From contig CM060731.1 of the NCBI GenBank assembly GCA_030704615.1, positions 60,120,756-60,184,755 of the forward strand: 64,000 bases of DNA, read 5' to 3'. Origin of the DNA: Takakia lepidozioides (lineage: Eukaryota; Streptophyta; Takakiopsida; Takakiales; Takakiaceae). Positions 10,585-22,798 of this stretch are shown here, in pieces (the stretch's first letter is position 1; each line of letters starts with the position of its first letter). The notes under the pieces were generated by a model. That model did no database searches. It was given only the letters and a program-made list of their open reading frames with translations, and was not told the origin of the DNA. The position numbers and the translations under genes were made by a program.

Positions 10585-12843
10585 GTCTGCATATAAAAAT
10601 GGGGAGTCATTGAGGTGTGAAATTGAAATTAGCCTCACCTTTGAACTCTGTGGGCATGTCAAGCAATGCAAATGCTGGCAGAAAAATGGACCACCCTCTG
10701 TCGAACTGAAGTGCGAAATTCCATGTGGAAAGGTGTTACCATGTGGCCATGCCTGCACATTGATGTGCTCAGAAGATTGCTCTGGCCACCAATGCAGACA
10801 TTGTCTTGAGATAGAAAAGGAAAAAGCTAAAATCCAAAAAGCTAGAGCCTATAAGGCGATGATCGAGAAGCGAAGGGAACTGGCTTTGGAGATTCAGAGA
10901 TTGGAGACACAAGGTGCATCTGGCACCCTCATCACGGAGCTCAGCCCAAACAATGACACTGCAAAAGATTACTACATGGTACGTTTCTGGGCCATACTTT
11001 GGTGAAAAAAGAGGTGCTGCAACAGGCCAATATTCAGAGGGGACCTTCAGGGCAATTTGTAGGTATGGAGAGTCCAAGGGTTTGTAGGGACTTGTCCCTA
11101 GAAATCAGCACAAAAAATTTGCAAAGCTTCTAGTGGGCTGGGATTTCAAGTCAGAGGATCGTTGATACTCTTTGCAGGCAAAGGACCGAACAGAAAGGTT
11201 TATTCAGCCCAATCATAATTTAATTCCAGTGGTCACAAAAGTGGAGAAGATTGAGAATGCAAAGCTGCAAAAGAAATTCTTGGAAGCGCAAAGAGATCTC
11301 ATCAGCCCTGTGGAGGCTTCAGACTGGCTATTTCATGGCACAGATGACAACGGAGTAACAGGGATTGTCGAGAACGGATTTCGCCTTCCAGCACTTAGTA
11401 CATCCAATATGTTTGGGACAGTAAGGGATCTTTAAGGGATCTGTAAGGGATCTTCCATGAGAATTTACCAATTGGGGCTACACTTTTTGTTTGGCTGGGC
11501 TGGCTGCGCTTGGGCTAATATTGGTTGTTTATCAGTGGGGTTTAACAAAACTACTCTCATTTTCAAGAACGTCATTGGACTGATTATTGTGCAGGGATGC
11601 TATTTTGCTACCGACTCCTCAAAAAGTGCCCAAAATCTCTACACAAAGGGCAGCAATAAACTGCTGCTCTGTGAAGTTCAGCTGGGCAAGACCTGGAGGT
11701 ACTAATGGGCCGTCTCTCACCAGTGCTTCTGTTAAGCAAATTTCTCCTGCGATCATTCAACCAGCTGTGGTGTGTGCAGAATAAGTACCTGTCCATTGAT
11801 CTTGGTATTGACATTGATAGATTGATGTGTATTTAGAGCTCTTATGTGCAGGGTCACAAAAGCGAAATCAGACATGGACCATACGAATATTCGGAAAAAT
11901 GGCTACGACTCCATATTCTCTGTCAGAGATAGCCGCGAAAGTGGGGGAACCCTGTTTGATGAATACGTAATCTATGACCCAAGGCAAGCCATTCCTCGCT
12001 ACATTGTTCATTATAAGACTGCAGGTCTCGATGGCCCTCAGTTGCGAGGATTTGAAGTGTGCGCTGCGATACGAGCTCAACAAAATGCAACCAACATGTC
12101 TCGGACTTGCTTAACCCCGTCTCTAAGCTTCAAAGGGGATAATGCAGAAGAGTACCACTTTCGCATGGCCGAGTCCCAATTCTTCCGCATGTCTGGAACC
12201 GACAGTACAAAGTAAGTGAGCAACCGCCTTAAAGAGCTGGCACTTCAGTGTGATTTATTTTTCATCTCTGTACCATCTTCTACGGTTTATCCCAAATGTC
12301 ACTTGACACAGCAGAAACCTGTGGTAAAGTCTATAAGCTCTATCATGGGACAGTCCTTGCATAATCATTCATTGATTTTGTCCAGTGAAATTGCAACAAG
12401 ACGCTACTGCATGCCACCTTGAACAGTCACTTTTCAAATTTGTGCAGGTGACAAAGGTGGAGTACATCTACAACAAGGCACTTGCGGAGAAGTATGAAAC
12501 AAAGAAGAAAGAGTATGCAGCTGCCAAGAAGCCCTTAGAGGAGCAATTTGTGTTTCACGGCACAAGCGCAGATAGTGTTGACAAGATTGCAAGGGAGGGC
12601 TTCAAGATTGGAGGTGAAGGAGTTGCAATGAAATGTGGAGCTATGTATGGACGAGGTGTATATACAGCTGTCAATCCTGACATATCTGTCGCCTACAGCA
12701 GAAATTCAAACATGATGCTGCTGTCTCTTGCTCTCCCAGGTAAACCAGAGGAGGACTTTATTCTTGGGGGAGGTCCTGCCATCTTTGTGATAAAGAATGT
12801 CGACCAGTGCACTACTCCAAGTAGGAAGTCAAATGACCCTTGA
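10585..12843 (+). pseudogene. NFX1-type zinc finger and double PARP part, 5' missing (left copy)
   Basis: Five exons with matching GT-AG borders and phases: 10,585-10,978, 11,178-11,420, 11,595-11,698, 11,852-12,211, 12,448-12,843. Exon 1 encodes Cys/His-rich NFX1-type fingers (FELCGHVKQCKC, CGKVLPCGHACTLMC) and then a charged helix. Exons 2-4 encode a PARP catalytic domain: VTKVEKIENAKL, FHGTDDNG, GCYFATDSSKSA and FDEYVIYDPRQAIPRY, giving the H-Y-E triad. Exon 5 starts a second PARP domain: VTKVEYIYNKAL, FHGTSADSVDKI, YGRGVYTAVNP, FVIKNVDQ, where Ile stands at the Glu position, as in mono-ADP-ribosyltransferases. PARPs move ADP-ribose from NAD+ to targets. There is no start codon or upstream exon on this strand; the missing front probably lies inverted at 13.5-15.7 kb. 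Domain calls are firm. Pseudogene status is inferred from the missing 5' end. Confidence 0.82.
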
Positions 12844-13518
12844 TGTTCAATAGAAAACTTCAACGTGTAATTGTTGTGACGAAAAGACCTGTATCTGAGC
12901 TCAAGTATTTGAAGATCTGGATTAAAGCCCACCTGCAAGGTTATATTTGCCCAGTGTACCCATGGGTAGATCACACATGGCAGGTGTTACAATCCCAGGA
13001 AAAATCTGAGACCAAGTTGTTGCTCTGGTCATGATGGAAAAAGTAAAATAAATCTTGTCAGCTGCCCCTTGATCAGTCCTAATAATATGGCAAGCAGCAT
13101 TTTTCTATCAAGTTCCAGAGTCAATGAAGAATCTCAGAAATAGACTGGGCCTTCATCCAGAGATCCCATAGTGGAAGCCCTATATGTGGAGCCTCAATGG
13201 TTCTGGTCATATGATGAAGTCCCTATTCCAAGGAAAGATAAGGTCTTTCAAAATTGACATTAATCTCTCCTAAGGGCCATACATAATATTTGATCAGGTC
13301 TCCGCACATTTTGAGTGCGTGCCTATCCTCTCTTTACTATGAGCACATTCAAACAGAACATCCATTCAACATAGCATCAAAGCCCAACATGAATAATTTA
13401 ACCAACCCACATGCAATTTGAAGGAACCTCTGCACTCACCAGATATAATGATTCAGTCATACCTAGGATAACTTTATTAGGGACAATTCTGAAATCCAAG
13501 ATCTGTATGTCCGAATCA
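12844..13518. other. Spacer between PARP part and helicase part
   Basis: No gene recognised. It separates the stop of the zinc finger-PARP exons (+) from the end of the helicase exons (-). If the two halves once formed one gene, one inversion breakpoint should lie in this stretch, near 13.0-13.5 kb. No repeat or target duplication was seen at either side. Confidence 0.4.
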
Positions 13519-15728
13519 TAAAGGCTCAGATGAGACCAACAACAACTTAGTCCTTGAGTGCCCACATTTCTTGAAGAGAAAATTAACTGGTTCTTGACAC
13601 AGTGAATGGTCACCTGAATGACAAGTACTCGTACAGTAGTGACCGCAGTTCAGTAGTGCCCTGCAAGGCTTCTTGCACACTTGGGATGGGAGAAACACTT
13701 TTGCATCCAAGCAGCAAAGTGCATAGGGAGGCTCATTTGGATGCCGTGGACAGCAAAGCCAAATGGAGCTGTCCAAGCACTTCTCAGATGCAAAATATTC
13801 TATCAAGGTCCTCCAATGAGATGATTTCTTTACGTGACTGCCACAGATGTAGACCCCACTTCGGGCCCTAGATACCAACACAGAGGCGATTGCGCATTGA
13901 GAGATGTCCAATTCTCCCCTCCAAGTTTGATCGGACAAGAGAAACTATCACAACAAAGTTTTCTGCCCCCTGTACAACATTCGGTAGTAAGTACGTTGGA
14001 AGTGTGTTGATTCCTGCTCTGCTTCTGTTGTCCTCTTTTTCGTTGTGTGAGACAAGGAGCAGGTGCCCCCAAACAAAGTGCATAAACCAGAAACCTAGAT
14101 ACCCTTGCTGTCTCTGGTGCTATACTTCAGATTTGAATAGCAATTCAGAGGTTCTACTCTGTTGTTCTTCTGAGACGTATCAAAAATGTCTTGTTCTTTC
14201 CATTTTTCACTTTTCTGCTGCGTCCAAATCAGGCAGAAATCTTTGAAGTCTGATTTGGATCTTCCTTTTGGTCCCATTTTCCCTCCTTAATTTTCGCTAC
14301 ATTCAAATCAAGCATGGGTTTATGGCCACAAGCTGTCTTAATGTGAGTATATTACTCATATGCAGCAGTTGAAGAAAAGGATTGAATTAAATTCCTAACA
14401 AAGAACTTTGACTTCAAGCATCTCTGGAAACTCCGTCAACATTTTCCGAATCAACGTAACCTGGCCACCCAGAGTTGAAAATTCTTTGGATAGTAACTTG
14501 CATCTCCAGTAACCTGGAGAAGGACAAGCAGAAATTTTTCTCCAGAAGACATAAGCAAATAACCTTGCAGGAAAGTAGGATCCAGCAGATTATCAAGTTT
14601 CCCCATGACTAAGGCTAACCATGGCAGCTTACCTGGCCGTTATAAGCAGCAAGAACTGTCACATCCTGGGCTTTCGGTCCTTCAGAAACTAGCCAGCGGA
14701 CCAGTGCAACAACCATATCTGCCTCCCCATTGTTCAAGTAGCTACGTAGGGTTGTTTCTTCATGTGTGTGGGACCAGAAATGCATGGGGCTCCTCATACA
14801 GTCAGGAGCTTTATTTCTTGGTCCAGACACCAATATTGAATGAGAGCGAAGGGTGGGGTACATCGGGAGAAGAATTGGAACAAATTCTTCGCGCATTCGG
14901 CACTGCAGATTTAGTGCCTGAAATGGAAGCTGATTGTGCTCCACCAAACGCTCAAACATGGAAACTCCAAAACCATGCCTGATCCATGATAACCAGAGGA
15001 TGTAATCAGTGCCTTCGAAGTAGGTGAATAGATCATCTTATGCAAACACAAGCTTACTACATGTTATTCTCAGTGTGATCAATGTCATGAACTGCAACCT
15101 TGCACCCTTGTTCGATCAGCTCATCCCACAATGAATGACTGTTTCACTATCGTTGTTCGGAACTATCTACTCCATTCGATATCCCTTACACACATCTTGC
15201 GTTCAGAATCTATGCACTTGAGCAGGTAGCCCAGTGGTTGGGTATTTGTGGTCTGTGCATAACCCCTAGGTGATCCCGGGTTCAGTCCTTCAACATGTGC
15301 CTTCAGACCGTCCATTGGGCCCTCGATGGCCTGTGTGTTGAGCAGTAGCCTCTGTAAATTCACTGGACGTTAAAGAAACTTTATCTTTATCTGTGAGAGT
15401 GACCAAGTCTTCTTGGTCCGGTCTGTGGTTCAATAATTTCTTCCTCTGCAGGTCTTGGTACATTCCCCAGGTTGCTTGAGTAGATATGAAATTCCTACAA
15501 AGGAGAGTTGCAAAGATGGGGAAAATCTGCAGAGTCAAATCAACAAAAGTCAGGTTGATGGTTTATAAACCCACCAGCGTTCCAGGTCATAACTCTCAAC
15601 CGATGGGCGGAGTTGGAGATGATCACCGATCAAAATCAGATGCTGGAGATCTGCACCCATGCAGCGAGCAATTGTGGCTCGAGGATCTCAACTGCCTCTT
15701 CAACCATGATTACAGCTGGTGCGAGAAT
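13519..15728 (-). pseudogene. UPF1/ZNFX1-like RNA helicase core with NFX1 fingers, broken
   Basis: Minus-strand exons of a superfamily 1 helicase. 15,728-15,576 carries motif II (APAVIMVEEAVEILEPQLLAA) in pieces no longer than needed here, and motif III (LILIGDHLQLRP). 14,978-14,633 carries FERLVEHNQL, LNLQCRMREEF and VTVLAAYNGQ (motifs IV-V region). About 14,513-14,461 starts LLEMQ. About 13,990-13,519 carries VVQGAENFVVIVSLVRSN, GHLSMRNRLCV, SRARSGVYICGS (motif VI) and then NFX1 fingers (CKKPCRALLNCGHYC, CHSGDHSLC, FKKCGH). This order matches ZNFX1-type proteins. There are frame breaks between motifs II and III (GCATGGGTG, one base short) and inside motif VI (near 13,870). Motif I and the N-terminal exons were not found up to 18 kb. 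The last finger stops just where the plus-strand exon at 10,585 would continue. Confidence 0.82.
15222..15395 (+). mobile_element. tRNA-derived SINE
   Basis: An A box (TAGCCCAGTGG, 15,227-15,237) fits TRGCNNAGYGG, and a B box-like word (GGTTCAGTCC, 15,279-15,288) follows at normal spacing. A unique body then ends in GACGTTAAAGAAAC and TTTATCTTTATC, a tail style seen in Au-like plant SINEs. No target duplication was identified. It lies in a presumed intron of the helicase gene. Confidence 0.6.
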
Positions 15729-18243
15729 CTGCAACACATCTTGATGCATTGTAGCTCCCTGGCAATTTTAAACAACATGATGGTAGTATTACATGCAATA
15801 AAGACACATATCTTCAAAAGAAGGAGGACAGAAATTATAGATGTAACGTCCGCAGGGAGTATTGACCAGCAAATGTAAAATTCATGGAGTCTTTTCAGAA
15901 CAGAACTAATCTCATTGAAATCTTACTAGAAGCAGCAAGGATTACCAGCAGAATTCACTACGATAACTCAAGAGTTATTGAGGGCAAAATCTCGCAATCA
16001 ACCTTGCCGTTGAACAAGTGTCTTTGTGTAACGTTAGCTTTCAATTTAAGGATGAATGCCTCACAATCTGTGTCCGGCCCCGCTCCCCCTTCCTCACTTG
16101 TTTGCTCCCTTTAGATCACCAACATCATCTACGACGCAAGCTCCAGCACATGTTCCACACTCTGTTAGTCCACGATAGGTAGAATGCAACGACAGTAAAC
16201 CTCTTCATGTCATTTGAGGGGGCCATTTCAGGATCGTCGATTGGCCGGTTTCCCTCTACATAGGATGCATCAGTGCCCACATGATGCACTTAGAGATCCT
16301 CCATGGCTTGCACATCCTCCAGTTAATTCCATGCTCATTGTTGTTGTCACTGTCTCTGCCACCGTCATCATAGTCCATCATCGTCCGGTACCGTGGGGGC
16401 GGCGTCTCGTCCACGGCTCCTGTATGTACTTGGGTTGTTTTCGGATGGGGTGCCAAGAGAAAGGACCGGGAAGGGATGAACAAAGTCCTGATACGAACAA
16501 ATGAACATAGGGACATATATTATAATGTGTCGTTGCAACCATATAACTCATTGGCGAGAACTCCCTTGTACGAAGGGGCAAAAGTGAGTCGATTTTCAAT
16601 AATCTTACTTTTGCTCAATCTTCAAATTCGATTTGGCATAAGTAATGTTGGGATGTCTACCATAATGCGAATTATTGCAGACTATGTCCTTGCTCCACAC
16701 TTGAAACCCAAGATGTCATGGTCGCGGAAAGAGGCGCGCGAAGTCTTGGACTCTGTGGGGATTGGCTATAAGATTTTTCATGCATGTCCATGAGATAAAA
16801 CCCTATACTACGGAAATGATTCGTGTCTCACCAAGTGCCCAAAGTGCAAGAAAGACCGATATCGGGATGATGTCCAAGGGAAAAAAGTACCACACAAGGT
16901 ATAAGCGTCATTCCCCTTCATATGGAAATTATTTTCTTGAATCTTCTCAATGCTTGTAAAGTGTATTCCATAAAGTTTAGGGTTTAGAGAGTAGTACTCG
17001 TGCAAGATCTGATTGTGGTTTTGGAAGGAGCGAGTGATGAGTGGAAGGAACGACGTTCGGTTTCGACCATTCACGCCCAAATGAGGGAGAGGCTGCATAA
17101 AGGGAAAAGTATAAGGGTGTTGTATTATGTGTGCTAATGAGATGATTACATGTGGGGGACGTGGGATAATTCATCCTAGAAAATGCATTACTTTTTTATC
17201 ATCCCGCGATTGAGGGCACAGTACCGAAGCCCTGAATTGACCATACTCATGAGATGGCACGCCTCGCATCGGAGCCCCCGAGAAAGGTGTGCAGGTCACA
17301 AAATTCACAAGCATGGAGGCATATTGAAGAGATGCGGTCTTTTCTCTTAGAGGACCCGCGACATGTCCACCTCTCGACTTCTCCTCGGATGGGGTCAACC
17401 CATTCTCTGTCCAGTCATGTATTCATTCCACTTGGCCGGTGGCCATGGTGAATTACAACATCCCTCCGTATCTTTCAATTAAAAAAGACCATATCATGTT
17501 GGTTGTCATTGAGCCATGTGAATATACTCATTTCATGTTTATTATTGCCTTGGACTTTACATTAAACTTCTGATATCTGACGCAATTTGGATGCAAGATT
17601 GAGGAGTGACATAATCATGGAATAAATGGAACAAATCAAGATTTTCCCTCAGCCCACACTGTAGAAGAAATTCGCTTTGGCAGAAATTCCTTGGTGATAC
17701 TTGATGCAGAAAAAATGGCCTCGTTGCTCTTGCAGAAGCTGCTCAAGAAACTGCAGCATATGTCACTTCAATTTCCTCTCTGCCGAAAAGCAAGTCGGTT
17801 GAGTTCAGAAAATAGGATGACGATTACAGCAAACGACTGGCTAAAATTTTTTCAGCCCGAAGATATCACAAACGGGATCAATGACACATCTTACGACAAA
17901 AGAGGGGATCAGAAGCGATTGCGGAGAACACAAGGGCCGCACACGAAGAGATGGTCTGCTGAACCGACCTCTGCTTCTCTTCCTTTGCGCAGATTCTGTG
18001 TAGAGGACCACCTTCGTGGAGATTCCTGCGACCACGGAACCTGGATGAATATTTGCGTGCTTTGGACGATGACAGGGTGGAATCTGACGAATCCTGGATG
18101 ATTAATCGCGTGCTTTGGACGGATGATAGGGTGGAGTCTGACGGATGAACAATATATGGTTGTCCTGGCGATATGGGCCTGGAGTCTGGATGTTGAAGTC
18201 CGTGCGTTCAAGAGAATGTGGATGGATGTAGTCTTGCGACCTG
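15729..18243. other. No gene recognised
   Basis: Short unconvincing frames only. The stretch should hold upstream exons of the minus-strand helicase if the gene were complete, but motif I was not found. At about 18,042-18,150 two copies of a ~53-bp unit occur in tandem (shared words TTTGGACG, GATGA and AGGGTGGA). Confidence 0.4.
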
Positions 18244-18255
18244 CCCTAACCCTAA
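18244..18255 (+). promoter_or_regulatory. Telobox-like motif upstream of TYW1
   Basis: CCCTAACCCTAA, two telomere-type repeats, 72 bp before the first TYW1 ATG. Such interstitial telomere motifs are common near starts of plant housekeeping and translation genes. Its role here is inferred only from position. Confidence 0.4.
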
Positions 18256-18326
18256 CTTAGAGTCCGTTCTCGATGAGCGTGAGGTGCTAAGGAGGTGGAC
18301 GAGGAAGGGGAGGGAGGGCAAAGAGC

Positions 18327-20719
18327 TTGAGGTTCAAGTCGAGTGGCTGCTGTAATAAGTTCAGCATGAGCTCGCAGATGAGCCATGGCAAAGGGAAAAA
18401 TGATTCCATGGCAGATACAAGCAGCTGTTGTCAGTCGAACTGGCGTAGCAGTACGTCTGCAACGGAGAATCTGTGTGGATGCCAAAGTAGCTCTGCAATC
18501 TCACGCAAGTCTACAGAGAAATCCAGTAATTTTGTAGAGGACGAAGGCGGGAGTTGGGGCTTTTCAGTAGACGATGGCAGTGACGTCACAGCACAGAGTT
18601 CCGAAGAGGCTTCCGGACTAAACCAGGCTAATGGAACAACATGCACAGAAGGAGCCAACGGAAACGATGCATGTTCTCATGTGCACACCGAAACAGACGT
18701 CTTGCATGCTGTAACTGTAGGAGATTCTCCCCTTGTACTAAGCGAGGAGAGTCCTCGTGGAAAAATCTTGTTCGTATCAGAGACTGGCACTGCTAGAAGG
18801 CTTGCAGAGAGGCTAGTTCAACAGTTATTAGAGCACAATATTCCTGTAGATCTAGTGGACGCAGCTTCATATGAACCGGAAGATCTGTCCAAAGAAAGAT
18901 TTGTAGTTTTGGTGGCCTCGACATGGGAGGGCGGCAAGGCCCCACAAAATGCATCTTTCCTGGCACGTTGGCTAGAAGAGAGTTCCGAGGATTTTAGAGT
19001 TGGGTCAGGGCTACTTCACGAATGCAGATTTGCGGTGTTTGGAGTGGGAAGCCGAGCGTATGGCTCCACATTTAATGCTGTTGCCAGAGCATTTGACCGG
19101 CAGCTGGCAGCACTTGGTGGCATTCGGATCGTGCTGAGAGGAGAGGGTGATGAGGATGAGGGAACAGTAGACCAGGATTTTGACATTTGGACGACAATTT
19201 TGATCCAGAAGTTGCTGAGCCAAGTCACACATCTGTATGGTGTGGACCGGCCCCTGGAAGCAGCCCTTGCAATAGACACAAATGGAATTTCTGAAGTTGA
19301 TGTGGAGGCAGGTGCTACCTCATCTGTACAAAAAGCTGAGGAGACCGAGAGCGACTCCGATGAGGCCGATAACATTGCCAACAAAGAGAGTGTTGATGGG
19401 GGCAGTTTGATAGACTTAGAAGATGTAGCTGGCCAGCTCAGCCCATCACAGCCTTCTGAAAGAGGGAAGAGGAAAGGAGTCATGAAGAAGCAGTTGTTTA
19501 AAAGTCCACTTGTCTTCTCAGTAGATGCAACACACAATCTGTCTTCTAGTGATCGGAATAGGAGCGATGGTTTCAAGGTCATGGTGACACCAGTGCTTCG
19601 AGCTAGCTTAGAGAAGCAGGGGTACAAAATTATCGGTTCACACAGTGGAGTGAAGCTTTGCCGCTGGACAAAGTCGCAGCTGCGGGACGTGGGGGCTGCT
19701 ACAAGCATTCTTTCTATGGGATTGAGAGTCATCGGTGCATGGAGACAACTCCCAGCCTAGCATGTGCAAATAAGTGTGTTTTCTGTTGGCGCCACCACAC
19801 CAACCCTGTTGGTAAATCATGGCGATGGCAGATGGATGACCCTGTGGATATTGTCAATGCTGCATTGGATCAGCACATGCGCATGATCAAGCAGATGAAG
19901 GGTGTTCCAGGAGTGAAACCAGAGCGCCTGGCTGAAGGTATGGCTCCAAGACATTGTGCACTCTCACTTGTGGGAGAACCAATTATGTACCCTGAGATCA
20001 ATACTCTCGTCAAGGAACTCCACTCTCGCCAAATTTCTTCCTTCTTGGTGACCAACGCCCAGTTTCCAGAGCGCATCTTAGCACTCGAGCCTGTCACTCA
20101 GCTCTATGTGAGTGTGGATGCAGCAACCAAGGAGAAATTGAAGGCCATCGACCGGCCCTTGTTCTCCGACTTCTGGGAGCGATTCACTGATTCTTTGAGT
20201 GCCCTGCGGGACAAGAGGCAGCGAACTGTGTACAGGCTGACACTGGTGAAAGGCTGGAATACTGCAGAAGTACAGGCTTATGCAGAACTTTTGGAATTAG
20301 GCCAACCTGATTTTATCGAAATTAAGGGGGTGACCTACTGTGGCTCCACTGCGACATCCTCATTGACAATGGAGAATGTGCCATGGCATAGTGATGTGAA
20401 GGCATTTGCAGAGGCCTTGGTGATGGAGAGGGGCGGGGCTGAGTATGAGCTTGCGTGCGAGCACACGCACTCCTGCTGTGTCCTGCTGGCCAAGACAGCC
20501 AAGTTCAAACTGGAAGGGCAGTGGTACACTTGGATTGACTACGAGAAATTTCATTCTCTGGTTGCCTCACAGAAGCCCTTCGGTAGTGAAGAGTACAGGG
20601 CCCCCACGCCTGCTTGGGCAGTGTATGGAGCAGCTGAAGGTGGGTTTGACCCCAAAGAAACGCGAGTGAAGAAGGAGAGAAAGCATGGGACCTCGGCTGA
20701 TGTTGGCGGATGCACTTGA
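18327..20719 (+). CDS. TYW1: TYW1, tRNA wybutosine synthase (flavodoxin plus radical SAM), one-base frameshift
   Basis: Second enzyme of wybutosine synthesis: it condenses N1-methylguanine-37 of tRNA-Phe with pyruvate to 4-demethylwyosine. The first frame (18,327-19,685) begins with a Ser/Cys-rich leader, then a flavodoxin domain (GKILFVSETGTARRLAERL, FAVFGVGSRAYG), an acidic linker ending in IDLEDVAG, and MVTPVLRASLEKQGYKII. The second frame (from about 19,686 to 20,719) holds the radical SAM domain with ACANKCVFCWRHHTNP (Cys codons at 19,763, 19,775, 19,784), SLVGEPIMYPEI, YVSVDAATKE and FIEIKGVTYCG, ending with WAVYGAAEGGFDP and a basic tail. The break is in WTKSQLR-GRGGCYKHSFYG: three Gs at 19,684-19,686 where four are needed. 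Otherwise the protein is full length and close to plant TYW1. No intron is visible, in contrast to neighbouring genes. The start could be 18,327 or the Met 13 codons later. Confidence 0.95.
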
Positions 20720-20759
20720 GGAGGCCACTGCTCTACTTGGCAAGTGTATAAAGAGAGAG

Positions 20760-21977
20760 AGATTGTACTCATAAGATGTTGTTTGCCGTAGCCTTGTGGC
20801 CATTGACCCCGCGCCCAGTTTGAGCGGGAACAAAAGGGACAGAACCTACCTCTGTCAGGGGCTGACGTTGGTAGTAAGACTTACCTCCATATATAGAATT
20901 AATCCGGGTTTTCCAGATATCCTCTAGAAATCCCTTCACACAAGCATCAATCTGCTGTGTGTGATTTGCCCAAAAACTAGGCCTCAGGAGGGCCTGGGCT
21001 TTTGGCTCAGCCTCGAGACTTTCAAAGTTGGTAAACAGGGGTACAGGCACAATACCCTTAATAGATTTGAAGAGAGCGTCTCTTTGGTGAGAGAACCCGG
21101 ACAGTGTATCAGAAAATGATACTGTCTTCAGATTGCCCACACAACGGGCAATTGCACTCTCCCTTTCCTCTCTGCTTCTGTTTGCTGTTCAAAGGTAGGC
21201 TTCCTGCCCTGAGTTTAAATTTCAGTCTAGTGCCGAGAGTGGGTAGAGCCTTGAGGTCATCCAAGATGTCTCCCCCATGTCACAGACTGGAAACAAGTTC
21301 AGGGAAGTTTTCTGCCTAACTTCATTTTCATCAGACAATCTCATGGCAACAGACATGGCTGAGGACACTACAGCCTCTAAGTCAGATTTATCCAGCAGGG
21401 TCAAGACTTGCGGATCCAGGTCCAGGTCCTTGAGGATCTCTTCTACTCTCTTCTGCCAGGACTTAGCCTGTTTGACAGGGCGGTCCTGTTTCCAAGATAT
21501 AGAGTCGATTAACTTAGGATATCTGGTGTTGGGCATATGTTGCAGCTGACCCCACCATCTGACCTTGAATTCATCTGGTCGGGAGCTTAAGGACGGAATG
21601 CCAAACTCACCCCGAACAGCCACATTGGCTGTTTTGGAGCATGCTGACATACTCTCCTTAAGCACCCCACTTGAATGGATTCTAGAGACTTAGCCTGGTT
21701 GGAGTTATCAACCCATATAGCAGATCCGTACTCCAAGGCAGATCTAATAACGCGACAAAGCATGGTTTTTAACCTCAGAGTTGACCCCTCTGCAGTTGAA
21801 AAATTTAGTGAGCCCCAGAGCTTTGCCCTTGCCAGTTTGAACAACTTTCCGGATATGTGCATCCCAATTACAATTGGAGGAGAACTCAACGCCCAGGTAA
21901 GTGTAGGAAGGGAGGACCGGGATCTCTTGGCTACCCCACTGCCACTTAAGATCACTTCCTCCCTCTCCTCTGTATAG
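20760..21977 (-). mobile_element. 5'-truncated LINE (3' 1.2 kb)
   Basis: Reverse-strand copy of the last ~1.2 kb of the LINE at 45-48.6 kb. It covers the end of the reverse transcriptase ORF from GSQEIPVLPSYTYLGVEF onward and the Cys-rich C terminus, and ends in the same terminal word TTATGAGTACAATCT. The match to the longer copy is close and stops at 21,977 (CCTCTGT), which marks the 5' truncation. It has small frame breaks. It lies 41 bp beyond the TYW1 stop, so it may fall in the TYW1 3' UTR. Confidence 0.9.
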
Positions 21978-22132
21978 GGTTGCCCTTGACAAGTTTATGT
22001 TACCTAAACCCTAAATCTTTGTTTTTGTGATTTGAGAAGGGCATTGGATTGGGAATTCACCTGGGTTTTTATTATTGCAATTCTATCATATTTACTGGGG
22101 GGAAGAAAAAACCAAATGGGGTAACTAGGGTA

Positions 22133-22796
22133 GAAGCACCATTCATGGCGCATGTGCCCCACAGCGGCGCTCAAAAGCACACCCATGGTGGTGCAAGAAA
22201 GTATGCCCATTTTTGGAACGTGTCAGCCCCAAGATAGGCCCCAAAGAGGAATGAACTATAATACACCATTTAATCCTCTACTTTACACTTAAATTATCCT
22301 AGGTAGATGAAAATTGTTCCAACTACAAAATGCTGGGGCTCATCAAGAGCTTTCCAATGGTATCTTTAAAATGGTTAAAGTCCAAGGTATCAAAAGAGCA
22401 ATATATTTTGTGTGCCATGATGGGCTCACTTGTTTTACCCTTAAATTGCTATAGGTACATGTCCTCTAATGAAAATTGCTCCAACTACAAAAAGATGGGC
22501 CACATTAAGCCCTTTCCAATGGTATTTTTGGGTTTTTTTTTTACCATCTCAGGCAGAAAAGATATTAATGAGATATGAATGAGTGATAGGAACAAGGTAC
22601 ACCACATGCTGACATTGACATCCTCTACTTCTCTCCACTTTTAGTGTCGGATAAAGCCAGAATCTCATCTAACTTTCAACTAAAGAAAGTTGTCTTATCT
22701 TAAGAGCTTTCTGTTAAGGTATTGCATGATCTCATAGGTCAAAAGCACAAGAAGTTATTACATTTACCCAACTTCGTGCGCCATGAATGGTGCTTC
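22133..22796. mobile_element. MITE with 20-bp inverted ends and TA target duplication
   Basis: Left end GAAGCACCATTCATGGCGCA is repeated in reverse complement at 22,777-22,796, and both are flanked by TA, the target duplication of Tc1/mariner-type elements. The 664-bp interior codes for nothing and holds two related ~90-bp segments (22,300-22,365 and 22,455-22,530; shared CTCCAACTACAAA-like and TTTCCAATGGTAT words). Confidence 0.7.
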
Positions 22797-22798
22797 TA

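Larger units (their letters stand above)
6239..14014. repeat. Segmental duplication, left copy
   Basis: Identical in everything compared by eye to 56,225-64,000 at a constant offset of 49,986; the only difference noticed is G at 6361 against A at 56,347. All frames and splice sites in the block recur at the same offset, with no indel. The right copy runs off the window, so the block is longer than seen. Immediately left of 6239 the two copies differ by many substitutions and indels. Confidence 0.95.

Noticed and set aside
15290-15538. Minus-strand frame as a helicase exon
   Set aside because: It reads through the SINE tail and has no helicase motif.
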